NCBI GenBank assembly: GCA_036273715.1
Contig: DASUHB010000033.1
Location: forward strand, 1-64,000
Origin: Gemmatimonadaceae bacterium
GTDB lineage: Bacteria; Gemmatimonadota; Gemmatimonadetes; Gemmatimonadales; Gemmatimonadaceae
DNA length: 64,000 bases
Reading direction: 5' to 3'
Part shown: positions 25,407 to 33,703 of the stretch, piece by piece
Position numbering within the stretch: position 1 is the stretch's first letter
Layout: every line of letters starts with the position of its first letter
Notes under the pieces: generated by a model
Told to the model about the DNA's origin: nothing
The model's input: only the letters and a program-made list of their open reading frames with translations
The model's database searches: none
Made by a program: the position numbers and the translations under genes

Positions 25407-26371
25407 CTTTTCGTTCGCTCGTCCTCGCGCTCGCGTGCATGGCGGCGCCCGCGGCGATGTACGCCCAGGGCGCGGCGCCCAACGCCGCTCCGGCGCATCA
25501 GATCCACGTGGGACCTCGCGGCGACCGCCTCATGGGCGCGCAGGGATCGGCGGACATCATCATGCCGCACATCACGGACTCGCACACGATCGAGCTGCCG
25601 TTCGGGCATGCGTGGGAGATTCCGCGGTGGAAGCCGGTGCGCGTCGGATCGGTCGAAATCGATTTTTCGATCACCAAGCACGTCGTCATGCTGTTCGTCG
25701 CGGCGATCCTGTGCATGGTCGTATTGATCCCGGCGGCGATTGCGCACGAGCGGCACACCACGGAGCGCGGATCGCCGAAGGGCTTTGCGACGGGCATCGA
25801 AGCCGTGGTGCTCTACATCCGCAACGACGTGGTGCTGGCGAACGTGGGACCGCACGGCAACGCATTCGTGCCATTCGGGCTCACGCTCTTCTTCTTCATT
25901 CTGTTCGCGAATCTGCTGGGCCTGGTGCCTTACGGATCGACAGCCACGGGCAACATCTCGGTGACCGGAATGCTGGCGATCATCACGTTCGTGGTGGTCG
26001 AAGCAACGGGGATCAAGACGCAGGGGTGGCGATATCTGCGCACGATTTTCTATGTGCCGCCCAAAGAAATTCCGTTCGTGATGAAGCTGTTCATGGTGCC
26101 GATCATGACGGTCGTCGAGATCATCGGCAAATTCACGAAGCCGTTCGCGCTGGCCGTTCGATTGTTCGCGAACATGACGGCGGGTCACGTGGTGTTGTTG
26201 GCGCTGATCAGCCTCATCTTCACGTTCGCGAGCTACTGGGTGGGCATTCCGTCGGTGCTGATGGGTGTGGGCAGCAGCCTGCTCGAGATATTCGTGGCGT
26301 TCCTGCAGGCGTACATTTTCACGATTTTGTCCTGCGTGTTCATCGGGCTCATTCGGTCCGAGGCGCATTAG
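25403..26371 (+). CDS. atpB: ATP synthase F0 subunit a, with N-terminal signal peptide
   Basis: Subunit a forms the proton half-channels next to the c ring. The 322-residue protein is longer than the 271-residue E. coli form because of an N-terminal extension with a signal peptide (MTFRSLVLALACMAAPAAMYAQ, shown in part) and about 55 periplasmic residues. Conserved elements follow: FVPFGLTLFFFILFANLLGL, and FALAVRLFANMTAGHV with the essential Arg of the channel, then a C-terminal Q-AYIFTILSCVFIG helix. Signal-peptide extended subunit a proteins are known from Bacteroidota and related phyla. Confidence 0.95.
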   Translation: MTFRSLVLALACMAAPAAMYAQGAAPNAAPAHQIHVGPRGDRLMGAQGSADIIMPHITDSHTIELPFGHAWEIPRWKPVRVGSVEIDFSITKHVVMLFVAAILCMVVLIPAAIAHERHTTERGSPKGFATGIEAVVLYIRNDVVLANVGPHGNAFVPFGLTLFFFILFANLLGLVPYGSTATGNISVTGMLAIITFVVVEATGIKTQGWRYLRTIFYVPPKEIPFVMKLFMVPIMTVVEIIGKFTKPFALAVRLFANMTAGHVVLLALISLIFTFASYWVGIPSVLMGVGSSLLEIFVAFLQAYIFTILSCVFIGLIRSEAH

Positions 26372-26391
26372 CAGGCATTGGTGTTTTGACG

Positions 26392-26416
26392 CCTGCGGCG
26401 GTGCTCCAGCCGCAGG
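26392..26416 (+). other. Hairpin between atpB and atpE
   Basis: CCTGCGGC and GCCGCAGG form an 8-base perfect stem with a 9-base loop. It lies just after the atpB stop. Structured spacers here could stabilise the downstream message or attenuate the upstream one, which would help make c subunits in excess. Confidence 0.45.
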
Positions 26417-26444
26417 TTGGTACCCGGTCGAGCGACCTGGGGAA

Positions 26445-26475
26445 GCTCGTTGAGGCCCGGGCCTCGGCGACGAGC
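26445..26475 (+). other. Second, stronger hairpin between atpB and atpE
   Basis: GAGGCCCGGGCCTC (26452-26465) is a perfect 14-base palindrome, and GCTCGT (26445-26450) pairs with ACGAGC (26470-26475), making an extended stem. Lacks a T-run, so transcript processing or stability is more likely than termination. Confidence 0.45.
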
Positions 26476-26535
26476 GGCGGCGGCGCGGTGAGGCCGACGC
26501 GGAGCGAGGGTCAGTCAACGGAACGGAGAACATCG

Positions 26536-26820
26536 ATGATCCACATGTTCGCACTCTTGCAGGCCGCCGGGTCGTTCTCACGCGAGTACGCGGGTGCGTG
26601 GGCAATGTTAGGCGCCGGCGTCGGTGCCGGTTTGGCGACGATCGGTGCCGGTATCGGCATCGGGCGCATCGGCGGACAGGTTGCCGATGGCATCGCACGG
26701 CAGCCCGAAGCATCGGGCTCGATTCAGACGGCGGGGTTGATTCTCGCCGCGCTCATCGAGGGCGTGGCCCTGTTCGCGGTCGTCGTCGCGTTCGTCATTC
26801 AGAACAAGTTCGCGTTCTAG
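26536..26820 (+). CDS. atpE: ATP synthase F0 subunit c
   Basis: The 94-residue proteolipid forms the rotor ring. It has two helices separated by the polar loop RQPE, the Gly-rich packing motif GAGVGAGLATIGAGIGIG in helix 1, and the ion-binding Glu in LIEGVALF of helix 2. The residues that define Na+ sites (Ser-Thr after Glu, later Tyr) are absent, so proton coupling is likely. The first 17 residues before helix 1 form a short extension rather than a cleavable signal. The 164-base gap to atpB contains two hairpins. Confidence 0.95.
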   Translation: MIHMFALLQAAGSFSREYAGAWAMLGAGVGAGLATIGAGIGIGRIGGQVADGIARQPEASGSIQTAGLILAALIEGVALFAVVVAFVIQNKFAF

Positions 26821-26882
26821 CGTTCAAACGGCATCGGGAGCCCGGGCTTCCGATGCGGTTTCACTCTTCGGGGATCGTACTC

Positions 26883-27461
26883 ATGCGCACGTCGCTGGCC
26901 GCCTGCGTCCTCATGTTAGGCAACGCGCTGCCGCTTGCAGCCCAGCAGCAGCACGCGGAGCCGCCGAAGCTGCTGACCGCGAACGGCGGTTTGATGTTCT
27001 GGACGCTGATCATCTTCATCGTCGTGCTGATCGTGCTGACGAAGTTCGCGTTCAAGCCGATCACGCGGGCCGTCGAGGCGCGTGAGCAAGCGCTGGAAGA
27101 TGCGATCGAGAACGCGAAGCGGGATCGTGAGGAAGCGGCGAAGCTGCTCGAGGAGCACAAGCGGCTCGTTGCTCAGGCGCACGCCGATGCCCAACGCTTC
27201 ATCGCCGAGGGTCGTGTCGCAGGTGAGAAGGTGCGCACGGAGATCGTGGAGCAGGCGCATCGCGAGCAGCAGCAGGTGATGGAGCGCGCGCGCCAGGAGA
27301 TCGAGACCGAGCGTCAGCAGGCGATGGTGGAGCTGCGGCGCGATACGGTGAATCTCGCGGTGCGGAGCGCGAGCAAGGTGATCGAGAAGAACCTGGATGA
27401 TGAGACCAACCGTCGAGTGGTCGAGTCGTTCCTGGCGTCGCTGGAACCGGCCAGCCGCTAA
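26883..27461 (+). CDS. atpF: ATP synthase F0 subunit b, with N-terminal signal peptide
   Basis: The b subunit is the peripheral stalk. From ATG 26883 the 192-residue product starts with a signal-peptide-like segment ending PLAAQ before QQHAEP, then one transmembrane helix (GGLMFWTLIIFIVVLIVLTKF), then a long coiled coil rich in Glu, Arg, Lys and Gln (about 70-190). An ATG at 26853 would extend it by 10 residues and has a nearby GGGAG; the signal-peptide reading favours 26883. The stop TAA overlaps the ATG of atpH by one base. Confidence 0.9.
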   Translation: MRTSLAACVLMLGNALPLAAQQQHAEPPKLLTANGGLMFWTLIIFIVVLIVLTKFAFKPITRAVEAREQALEDAIENAKRDREEAAKLLEEHKRLVAQAHADAQRFIAEGRVAGEKVRTEIVEQAHREQQQVMERARQEIETERQQAMVELRRDTVNLAVRSASKVIEKNLDDETNRRVVESFLASLEPASR

Positions 27462-28006
27462 TGCAAGAGCCGACGATCTCGCGCAATTATGCGGAGACGC
27501 TGGTCGAGCTCGCGCGTCGTGCGTCGGACCTGGATGGCTGGGGGGGTCTGATCGACGAGGTCGCCGGCGCCATTCAGGCGGACATCAGGTTGTCGCGATT
27601 CCTCGAATCGCCGCGCGTGAGCGCCGAGCGAAAGAACGAGATCGTGGCGGCGGCGTTTGCGGACCGGCTGCCGAGGCCGTTCGTGCGCTTTCTGCAGGCT
27701 GTGATCAGGCACCGCCGGCAGCATCTCATTCCGGACATTGCGATCGAGTATCATGCGATTGTGGATGAAATCCAGAATCGCGTGCACGCGTCTGTGACGG
27801 TGGCGCGAGAGCCGGATGCCACGCTGGGGCATGACGTGGCCGCGCGGCTGTCGCGCGTGCTGGGCAAGACGGTGGTACCGCATTTCGTCGTTCGTCCGGA
27901 GATTCTTGGCGGCACGATCGTGCGTGTTGGCGACACCATCATGGATGGATCGGTGCGCCGGCGTTTGAGCATGTTGCGTTCGCGCATGCTCGGCACGATT
28001 CGGTAA
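27461..28006 (+). CDS. atpH: ATP synthase F1 subunit delta
   Basis: The 181-residue delta (OSCP) subunit joins the stalk to the F1 head. It has the N-terminal six-helix domain (ISRNYAETLVELARR) and the C-terminal part with FVVRPEILGGTIVRVGDTIMDGSVRRRL, the family signature GG-x-x-x-x-x-G-D-x-x-x-D-x-S. It is the last gene of this operon; atpA, atpG, atpD and atpC do not follow, so the F1 genes must be elsewhere. Confidence 0.95.
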   Translation: MQEPTISRNYAETLVELARRASDLDGWGGLIDEVAGAIQADIRLSRFLESPRVSAERKNEIVAAAFADRLPRPFVRFLQAVIRHRRQHLIPDIAIEYHAIVDEIQNRVHASVTVAREPDATLGHDVAARLSRVLGKTVVPHFVVRPEILGGTIVRVGDTIMDGSVRRRLSMLRSRMLGTIR

Positions 28007-28028
28007 GCGACGCGGCGCAGAGCGTCGC
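28007..28028 (+). terminator. Hairpin after atpH
   Basis: GCGACGC (28007-28013) and GCGTCGC (28022-28028) form a 7-base stem with an 8-base loop, starting directly after the atpH stop. It has no T-run; as with other hairpins in this window, termination at the operon end is plausible but not shown. Confidence 0.4.
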
Positions 28029-28047
28029 GCCGCGTTGCGCGGGCCGC

Positions 28048-28075
28048 TTGCGCGGCACATGCAGTGCTCTAGAAT
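28048..28075 (+). promoter_or_regulatory. Promoter of the cupin-nucleotidyltransferase operon
   Basis: TTGCGC (28048-28053), a 16-base spacer and TAGAAT (28070-28075) lie between the atpH hairpin and the cupin ATG at 28105, predicting a 5' leader of about 20 bases. The -10 is close to consensus. Confidence 0.45.
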
Positions 28076-28104
28076 CCTGACACTTCATCACTCGCGAGCA
28101 ACGC

Positions 28105-28479
28105 ATGTCCGGACCGGCGGCGGTGACCACGGTGCCCAAGCCGTGGGGACACGAGATCATCTGGGCGCGCACCGACCAATACGTCGGGAAGATTCTGCAC
28201 ATCAAGGCTGGCCACGCGCTGTCCGTCCAGTATCACAATCACAAGGACGAGACGGTGTACCTCTTGTCCGGCAAGCTCATCTATTGGGTGAAGCTCGGCG
28301 ACGGGGAGCTCGAGGACATGCGACTCGAGCCCGGGCAGGCATTCCGCATTACGCCGGGCACGGTCCACTACATGGAAGCGGTGACGGACTGCGACGTGCT
28401 CGAGGCATCGACGCCGCATCTGGACGACGTCGTGCGACTCAAGGACCGCTACGGGCGGGAGGGGACGAGCGCGCCATGA
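28105..28479 (+). CDS. Cupin-domain protein, mannose-6-phosphate isomerase-like
   Basis: The 124-residue single-domain cupin has the metal motifs in QYHNHKDETVYLLSGKL (two His and a Glu) and RITPGTVHYMEA (a third His), and opens with PKPWGHEIIW, the start typical of the C-terminal domain of bifunctional GDP-mannose pyrophosphorylase/phosphomannose isomerase. It is coupled by an ATGA overlap to a sugar nucleotidyltransferase gene. Together they may rebuild, as two proteins, an activity that is usually fused. Substrate unknown. Confidence 0.82.
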   Translation: MSGPAAVTTVPKPWGHEIIWARTDQYVGKILHIKAGHALSVQYHNHKDETVYLLSGKLIYWVKLGDGELEDMRLEPGQAFRITPGTVHYMEAVTDCDVLEASTPHLDDVVRLKDRYGREGTSAP

Positions 28480-29465
28480 AGGTGATCATTCCGCTCGCGG
28501 GCAAGGGGACGCGGCTCAGGCCGCACACGCACGTCACGCCGAAGCCGATGCTCCGCGTGGCGGGGAAGCCGGTGATGGGGTACATCCTGGACGATCTGCA
28601 ACGGTTAGGCGGCGTCGAGCAGATCATCTACATCACCGGGCATCTCAAGGAAAAGGTGGAGGCCTTCGCGAAGCAGGAATACGATTTTCCGTCGGTGTTC
28701 ATCGAGCAGGAGGTGCAGAACGGAACGGCGAGTGCGATCGCGTTGGCGCGGCCGTACGTCGACCAGCCGGTGCTGATCATCTTCGTGGACACGATCTTCG
28801 ATGCGGACTTGTCGGTGCTCAAGACGACGGATGCGGACGGGATCATCTGGGTGAAGGAAGTCGAGGACTACCAGCGCTTCGGGGTGGTGGTGACTAACGA
28901 AGCGGGAGACATGACCCGCATCGTGGAGAAGCCGCGCGAGCCGATTTCGCGGCGGGCGAACATCGGGCTGTACTATGTGCGCGACTGGAAGCGCTTGTAC
29001 GAGGGGATCGACTACGTGATGCGGCAGCCGCCGGTGAACGGCGAGTATTACCTGACGGATGCGTTCCAGTACATGATCGATCACGGGTCGCGCATCAAGG
29101 TGATCGACGTCGAGGGCTGGTACGACGCGGGCAAGCTCGACACGCTGCTGGAAACGAACCGCGCGATGCTCGAGCGGGGACGGGCGCGACGGCCGGCGCC
29201 GGCGCCCGGCGTGCGCATTTTCGATCCCGTCTACATCGAAGACGGGGTGGTGATCGAGCGCTCGACCATCGGGCCGAACGTCTCGATCGGAGGGGGAACG
29301 CGCATCAGCGGTTCGACGATTCGGGACAGCGTGATCGGCGTCAAGAGCTGCATCGAGGCGTCGTTGCTGCACGACTCGATGCTCGGCGACGAGGTCGTGG
29401 TGAAGGGCGCGCGCGGCTCGCTGACGTTAGGCAGCCACAGCGAGATCCGGCTGGAACGCGACTGA
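28476..29465 (+). CDS. Sugar-phosphate nucleotidyltransferase
   Basis: The 329-residue enzyme starts MKVIIPLAGKGTRLRPHTHV, the nucleotide-binding motif of glucose-1-phosphate thymidylyl- and mannose-1-phosphate guanylyltransferases, followed by PKPMLRVAGKPV, FVDTIFDAD (catalytic metal Asp) and VEKPREP. The C-terminal part from about residue 250 has hexapeptide-like repeats (IEDGVVIERSTIGPNVSIGGG). It transfers a nucleotidyl group to a sugar-1-phosphate for surface-polymer synthesis. The nucleotide and sugar cannot be settled from sequence; the coupled cupin hints at mannose or a related sugar. Confidence 0.88.
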   Translation: MKVIIPLAGKGTRLRPHTHVTPKPMLRVAGKPVMGYILDDLQRLGGVEQIIYITGHLKEKVEAFAKQEYDFPSVFIEQEVQNGTASAIALARPYVDQPVLIIFVDTIFDADLSVLKTTDADGIIWVKEVEDYQRFGVVVTNEAGDMTRIVEKPREPISRRANIGLYYVRDWKRLYEGIDYVMRQPPVNGEYYLTDAFQYMIDHGSRIKVIDVEGWYDAGKLDTLLETNRAMLERGRARRPAPAPGVRIFDPVYIEDGVVIERSTIGPNVSIGGGTRISGSTIRDSVIGVKSCIEASLLHDSMLGDEVVVKGARGSLTLGSHSEIRLERD

Positions 29466-29484
29466 CGGCGGTGCTCCGTTCGCG

Positions 29485-30711
29485 TCAGGCGGCTGGAGGC
29501 GCGGTGTGGGAGGCGGTGGCGAGACCGGCGGCGCCGATCACGATAGCGAGCGCGCGCGCGAGTCCGGTGTGCCCGTCGGTGTTGTCGAACCACTCGGCGG
29601 GCGTATGGGCATCTCCGCCGCGACCACCGGCGCCGATGGCGATCGCAGGAATGCCGCGGCTGATCGGCACATTGGCGTCGGTCGACGCGGTGGCCAACTC
29701 GGGCTCGCGGCCGATGAGGCGCGTGGTGTCGACGGCGAGCGCGACCAACGGGTGAGTGGCGTCTGTGTCGCCGCCGGGCCGATTCCCGATGCGCGCGATC
29801 GATTCCGTGAGCGGCGGTGTGCCGCGCGCACGGCGACCATTTTCTTCTTCGGATGCGGCGCGAGCCGCGGCGTGGATTTCGTGCTCGTAGCGATCGAGGA
29901 CTGCCGCCGACGTCGAGCGGAGGTCGACCTCGAGCCAGCCTTCCTCGGGGATGGCGTTCACGGCAATTCCGCCACCGATGCGTCCGACCGAGAGGGTGGT
30001 GCGCGGCGACGCGGGCCGGGGGAGTCGTGCGAGCTTGGCGGCGGCGAGCGCGGCGGCGTGGACAGCGTTAGGCACGCCGAACGCCGTCCAGCTGTGGCCA
30101 CCCGGACCGCGGAAGGTGATCCGGAAGCGGCGCGATCCCAGGGCGCGGTGGACGATGCGCTCATCGCCTGCGCCGTCGAGCGCGATCGCGGCGCGCGCAT
30201 CGCCGGCGCGGTCGAAGAGGTGCTTGGCGCCGCGGAGGTCGCCGGCGCCTTCTTCGCCGACGGTGGCAACGAAGTCCACCGGTGCGTGCGTGCGCATGCG
30301 TGTTCCGTCAATGACCTCGGCCAAGGCGAGCATGGCGGCGAGTCCGCGGCCGTTGTCGCCGATCCCGGGGCCAACGAGACGGGCGCCGGAGCGCCTTACG
30401 CGAACGGGGGTGCCGGGCGGAAAGACCGTGTCAAGGTGGGCGCAGATGACGACGGGCGCGACATCGGCTGCGCCGTCGCGACGGCCGATCACATTGTCGG
30501 CCGCGTCGACGCGAACGTCGCGCAGTCCGATCGCGCGGAATCGCTCGGCGATGCACGCGCCGCGACGGCGTTCGTTGCCGGTGGGCGCTTCGATTTCGGA
30601 GATCGCGACCTGCGAGGCGACGATCTCGGTGTCGCGCGCGCGGAGCGCGCCGCGCGCGTGCGCGAGCGGCGCTGACATCCAGAGATCGTAAACCGAGGAC
30701 TGGCGCGGCAT
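29485..30711 (-). CDS. M20-family metallopeptidase/deacylase
   Basis: The 408-residue protein is an M20 dizinc hydrolase (aminoacylase, acetylornithine deacetylase and dipeptidase superfamily). The first metal His is in CAHLDTVFPPGTP, followed by VGPGIGDNGRGLAAML (bridging Asp), TVGEEGAGDLRGAKHL (general base Glu and metal Glu) and GPGGHSW in the dimerisation domain. No signal peptide, so cytoplasmic. M20 substrates cannot be inferred from these motifs. It is convergent with the nucleotidyltransferase and divergent from the gene at 30798. Confidence 0.85.
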   Translation of the reverse strand: MPRQSSVYDLWMSAPLAHARGALRARDTEIVASQVAISEIEAPTGNERRRGACIAERFRAIGLRDVRVDAADNVIGRRDGAADVAPVVICAHLDTVFPPGTPVRVRRSGARLVGPGIGDNGRGLAAMLALAEVIDGTRMRTHAPVDFVATVGEEGAGDLRGAKHLFDRAGDARAAIALDGAGDERIVHRALGSRRFRITFRGPGGHSWTAFGVPNAVHAAALAAAKLARLPRPASPRTTLSVGRIGGGIAVNAIPEEGWLEVDLRSTSAAVLDRYEHEIHAAARAASEEENGRRARGTPPLTESIARIGNRPGGDTDATHPLVALAVDTTRLIGREPELATASTDANVPISRGIPAIAIGAGGRGGDAHTPAEWFDNTDGHTGLARALAIVIGAAGLATASHTAPPAA

Positions 30712-30797
30712 GCCTTCAATTGATCTCGGGATCGGGTCTGCGCAAGGGTATATTGCAACCTAGCGCAGACGGCCTGTTCGGACGGAGGCTTTCACCG

Positions 30798-32054
30798 GTG
30801 ACCATGGACGAACGCGAGCTGATCCACGACTGGAATTCGATCGACACCGCCTTCGATTGGCGCGCGTGTCGGGTGGAGCTCGACGACGAGACGCTGCGCG
30901 ACGGGCTGCAATGTCCGTCGGTGACCGATCCGTCGATCGATGACAAGCGTGCGCTCCTGCGCCTGATGGTCGAACTGGGCATCGACGCGGTGGACATCGG
31001 GCTGCCGGGCGCCGGTCCGCGGGCGCGCGCGGACACGTTGGCGTTGGCGCGCGAGATCGTGGATGCGCGACTTCCGTTGTCCCCGAACTGCGCGGCGCGC
31101 ACGGTGCTGAGTGATGTGGAGCCAGTCGTCGAGATCGCGCATGCGACGGGACTCGCGATCGAGACCGCGACGTTCATCGGGTCGTCGCCGATCCGGCAGT
31201 ATGCGGAAGACTGGACGCTGGATCGCATGCTGCGGGCGAGTGAAGAGGCGGTGACGTTCGCGGTGCGCGAGGGCATGCCGGTGATGTTCGTGACCGAGGA
31301 CACGACGCGCGCGGCGCCGGACACGCTCAAGGCGCTGTACGGGAACGCGATTCGCTGGGGCGCCCGGCGTCTGTGTCTGGCGGACACCGTTGGGCACGCA
31401 ACGCCGGACGGTGTGCGCGCGTTGGTGCGTTTTGTTCGCGACGAGATCATCGCGCCGAGCGGTGAAGCGGTGAAGCTGGACTGGCACGGGCATCGCGACC
31501 GCGGGCTCGGGTTGGCCAACTGCTTCGCGGCGATCGAGGCGGGGGTGGATCGCGTGCACGGGACCGCGTTAGGCATTGGGGAGCGCGTGGGCAACACGGA
31601 GATGGATCTGTTGTTGATCAATCTGCGGCTGCTCGGCGCGCACCCGCACGAGCTGAGCCGGCTGCCGGAGTACTCGCGACTGGCGTCGCGCGCGTGCGGC
31701 GTGCCGATCCCGCCGAGCTACCCTGTGTTAGGCGACGATGCATTCCGCACCGGGACGGGCGTGCATGCGGCGGCGATCATCAAGGCGCGCCGCAAGGGAC
31801 ATGCGTGGCTGGCGGACCGCATCTATTCCGGCGTGCCGGCGGGCGACTTCGGCCTTGCGCAACGGATCGAGATCTCGCACGTGTCGGGGCTGTCGAACGT
31901 GAAATACTGGCTCGAGGAGCACGGCCATGACGCGTCGGACGCCGGGCTGTGCCAGCACGTGTTCGAGGCCGCCAAGCGTGTGAGCCGCGTGTTGAGCGAC
32001 GTCGAGATCGAGACGCTGGTGTCTGCGTATCGGAGCCAGCCGGCGCGGGCGTGA
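30798..32054 (+). CDS. DRE-TIM metallolyase of the LeuA/homocitrate synthase family
   Basis: The 418-residue enzyme condenses acetyl-CoA with a 2-oxo acid, or cleaves such a product. The N-terminal motif is ETLRDGLQCP; LeuA usually has DGEQ, while DGLQ is the HMG-CoA lyase form. The metal HxH is in DWHGHRDRGLGLAN, followed by TALGIGERVGNTEMD and GTGVHAAAIIKA with the catalytic His. No C-terminal regulatory leucine-binding domain is present. GGAGG at 30784-30788 favours GTG 30798 (spacing 9) over ATG 30804. The stop overlaps the DUF885 start, so the two are coupled. Exact substrate is not decidable. Confidence 0.8.
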   Translation: MTMDERELIHDWNSIDTAFDWRACRVELDDETLRDGLQCPSVTDPSIDDKRALLRLMVELGIDAVDIGLPGAGPRARADTLALAREIVDARLPLSPNCAARTVLSDVEPVVEIAHATGLAIETATFIGSSPIRQYAEDWTLDRMLRASEEAVTFAVREGMPVMFVTEDTTRAAPDTLKALYGNAIRWGARRLCLADTVGHATPDGVRALVRFVRDEIIAPSGEAVKLDWHGHRDRGLGLANCFAAIEAGVDRVHGTALGIGERVGNTEMDLLLINLRLLGAHPHELSRLPEYSRLASRACGVPIPPSYPVLGDDAFRTGTGVHAAAIIKARRKGHAWLADRIYSGVPAGDFGLAQRIEISHVSGLSNVKYWLEEHGHDASDAGLCQHVFEAAKRVSRVLSDVEIETLVSAYRSQPARA

Positions 32055-33643
32055 CGCCGCCGCTCGCGCAGGTCTTCGAGGGGTATCTCGACCTTCGATT
32101 CCGGATCGATCCAGTCGAAGCGACGCGTGCGGGCCGGCGCGAGCTGGACGGGATGTACGGCGCGTTCGACGCCGCAGCGGTGCGGGCGCACAGCGCGGCG
32201 CTACGCAGCTATACCGGCGCGCTCGAGGAAGCGACGGCCGACACGCTCGATGATGAGATCGACCAAACGGCGGCGCTGCACGACGCGCGGCAACTCCTGT
32301 CGTGGTTCGAGCGCGAGCGCCCGTTCGCGCACGACCCGACGTTTCACGTGCGCCACGCCCTGGATGGGATCGATCGCCTAACGGATAACGAAGGCGACCC
32401 GCGCGAGCGGAGCGCCGCGCTCCTCTCGCGGCTGCGCGCCCTCCCGGCATTCCTCGGGGCGGCGGTCGACGCGCTCGTCCAACCCACTCGGCCAGCGTTA
32501 GGCATCGCGGCGGCCATGCTGCCCGGCGGATTGGCGATGGTGCGTGACGAGGTGCGCGAAGCGCTTGGTCCGTTGGGCGCCGATCCCGAGGGTGCGGCGG
32601 TGCAGGAGGCGGCCGTCGAGTCGCTGGAACGATTCGGCGACGCGTTGGCACTCATGGATGAGCGCGCGCGGGACACGGCGGGCGTCGGACGCGAGGCCTT
32701 CGAGCGACGCCTGCATACGGCGCACATGATCCAGGACGGCGCGGACCAACTGCTGCGTTGGGCAGAGCACGCGTACGAAGAGTCGCAGCGCGGCGTGGAG
32801 GCGGCCGCGGCGGCGATCGCACCCGGCACGCCGTGGCGGGAGGTGGTGGAGCGCGTGAGTGAAGATTCCGGAGCGGCGGCAGTGCTCACGAGCGCGTACG
32901 CGGACGCCATGGATACGGCTCGTCGGTTCGCGTCGGCGCACGGCTTGGTCACTGTGGTCACGGCGCCGGTGCGCGTGCGGGCAACGCCCGCGTATCTCGC
33001 GCCGCTCGTGCCGTTCGCATTGTACGATGGGCCGGGTGCGTTCGCGGAATCGCAAGCGGGCACGTTGTTCCTCACGGCGCCTAACGTGGCGGGGTCATCG
33101 GTCTATCGGCGGTCGGACATCGCGAGCACGGTGGTGCACGAGGTGATTCCCGGGCACCATCAGCAGACGGTCACGGCGAACGCATTGGAGCGCACGGTCC
33201 GTCGCGTGTTGTGGAGCGACGAGGCGCGCGAGGGCTGGGCTTACTACTGCGAGGCGATGATGGCGGAGGCGGGGTTCTTCGCGTCGCCGGCAGCGCGGCT
33301 TCTGCACGCGCGGGATGTTCTATGGCGGACCCTTCGCGCGATCATCGATGTGGCCGTGCACACCAAGACGCTGCACCTGAGCGCCGCCGAGCGCCGGTTG
33401 CGTGACGAGCTCGGCGTGGATGAGGCGACGGCTCGCAGCGAGGTGATGCGAGTGGTCGCGCATCCGACACTCATGTCGTGCTTCGTCGTTGGGCGGCGCG
33501 AGATCGAGCGGCTGCGCGACGATGCACGCGACGCGTGGAGCCGCGATGGCAGCGGATTCTCGTTGTCGCGATTTCACGGCGAGCTGTTGCGGTACGGCGG
33601 ATATCCGACGGCGTTGGCCCGGTGGGGAATGGGCCTCGCGTAG
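32051..33643 (+). CDS. DUF885-family metallohydrolase
   Basis: The 530-residue protein fits DUF885, helical proteins related to M3/M2-type metallopeptidases. The zinc motif is TVVHEVIPGHHQQ (His-Glu-x5-Gly-His-His), with a downstream EGWAYYCEAMMAEAGF that supplies the third ligand in the family. It has no signal peptide, so it may act in the cytoplasm, unlike many secreted DUF885 members. GTG 32051 overlaps the stop of the LeuA-like gene by four bases. A role on the product of that enzyme is speculation; peptide hydrolysis is equally possible. Confidence 0.82.
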   Translation: MTPPLAQVFEGYLDLRFRIDPVEATRAGRRELDGMYGAFDAAAVRAHSAALRSYTGALEEATADTLDDEIDQTAALHDARQLLSWFERERPFAHDPTFHVRHALDGIDRLTDNEGDPRERSAALLSRLRALPAFLGAAVDALVQPTRPALGIAAAMLPGGLAMVRDEVREALGPLGADPEGAAVQEAAVESLERFGDALALMDERARDTAGVGREAFERRLHTAHMIQDGADQLLRWAEHAYEESQRGVEAAAAAIAPGTPWREVVERVSEDSGAAAVLTSAYADAMDTARRFASAHGLVTVVTAPVRVRATPAYLAPLVPFALYDGPGAFAESQAGTLFLTAPNVAGSSVYRRSDIASTVVHEVIPGHHQQTVTANALERTVRRVLWSDEAREGWAYYCEAMMAEAGFFASPAARLLHARDVLWRTLRAIIDVAVHTKTLHLSAAERRLRDELGVDEATARSEVMRVVAHPTLMSCFVVGRREIERLRDDARDAWSRDGSGFSLSRFHGELLRYGGYPTALARWGMGLA

Positions 33644-33703
33644 ATGGTGCACGCGCGGTCGGGCGTATTGAGCGCCCGGTACTTCAGCACGAGGAGATTG
33701 GAA

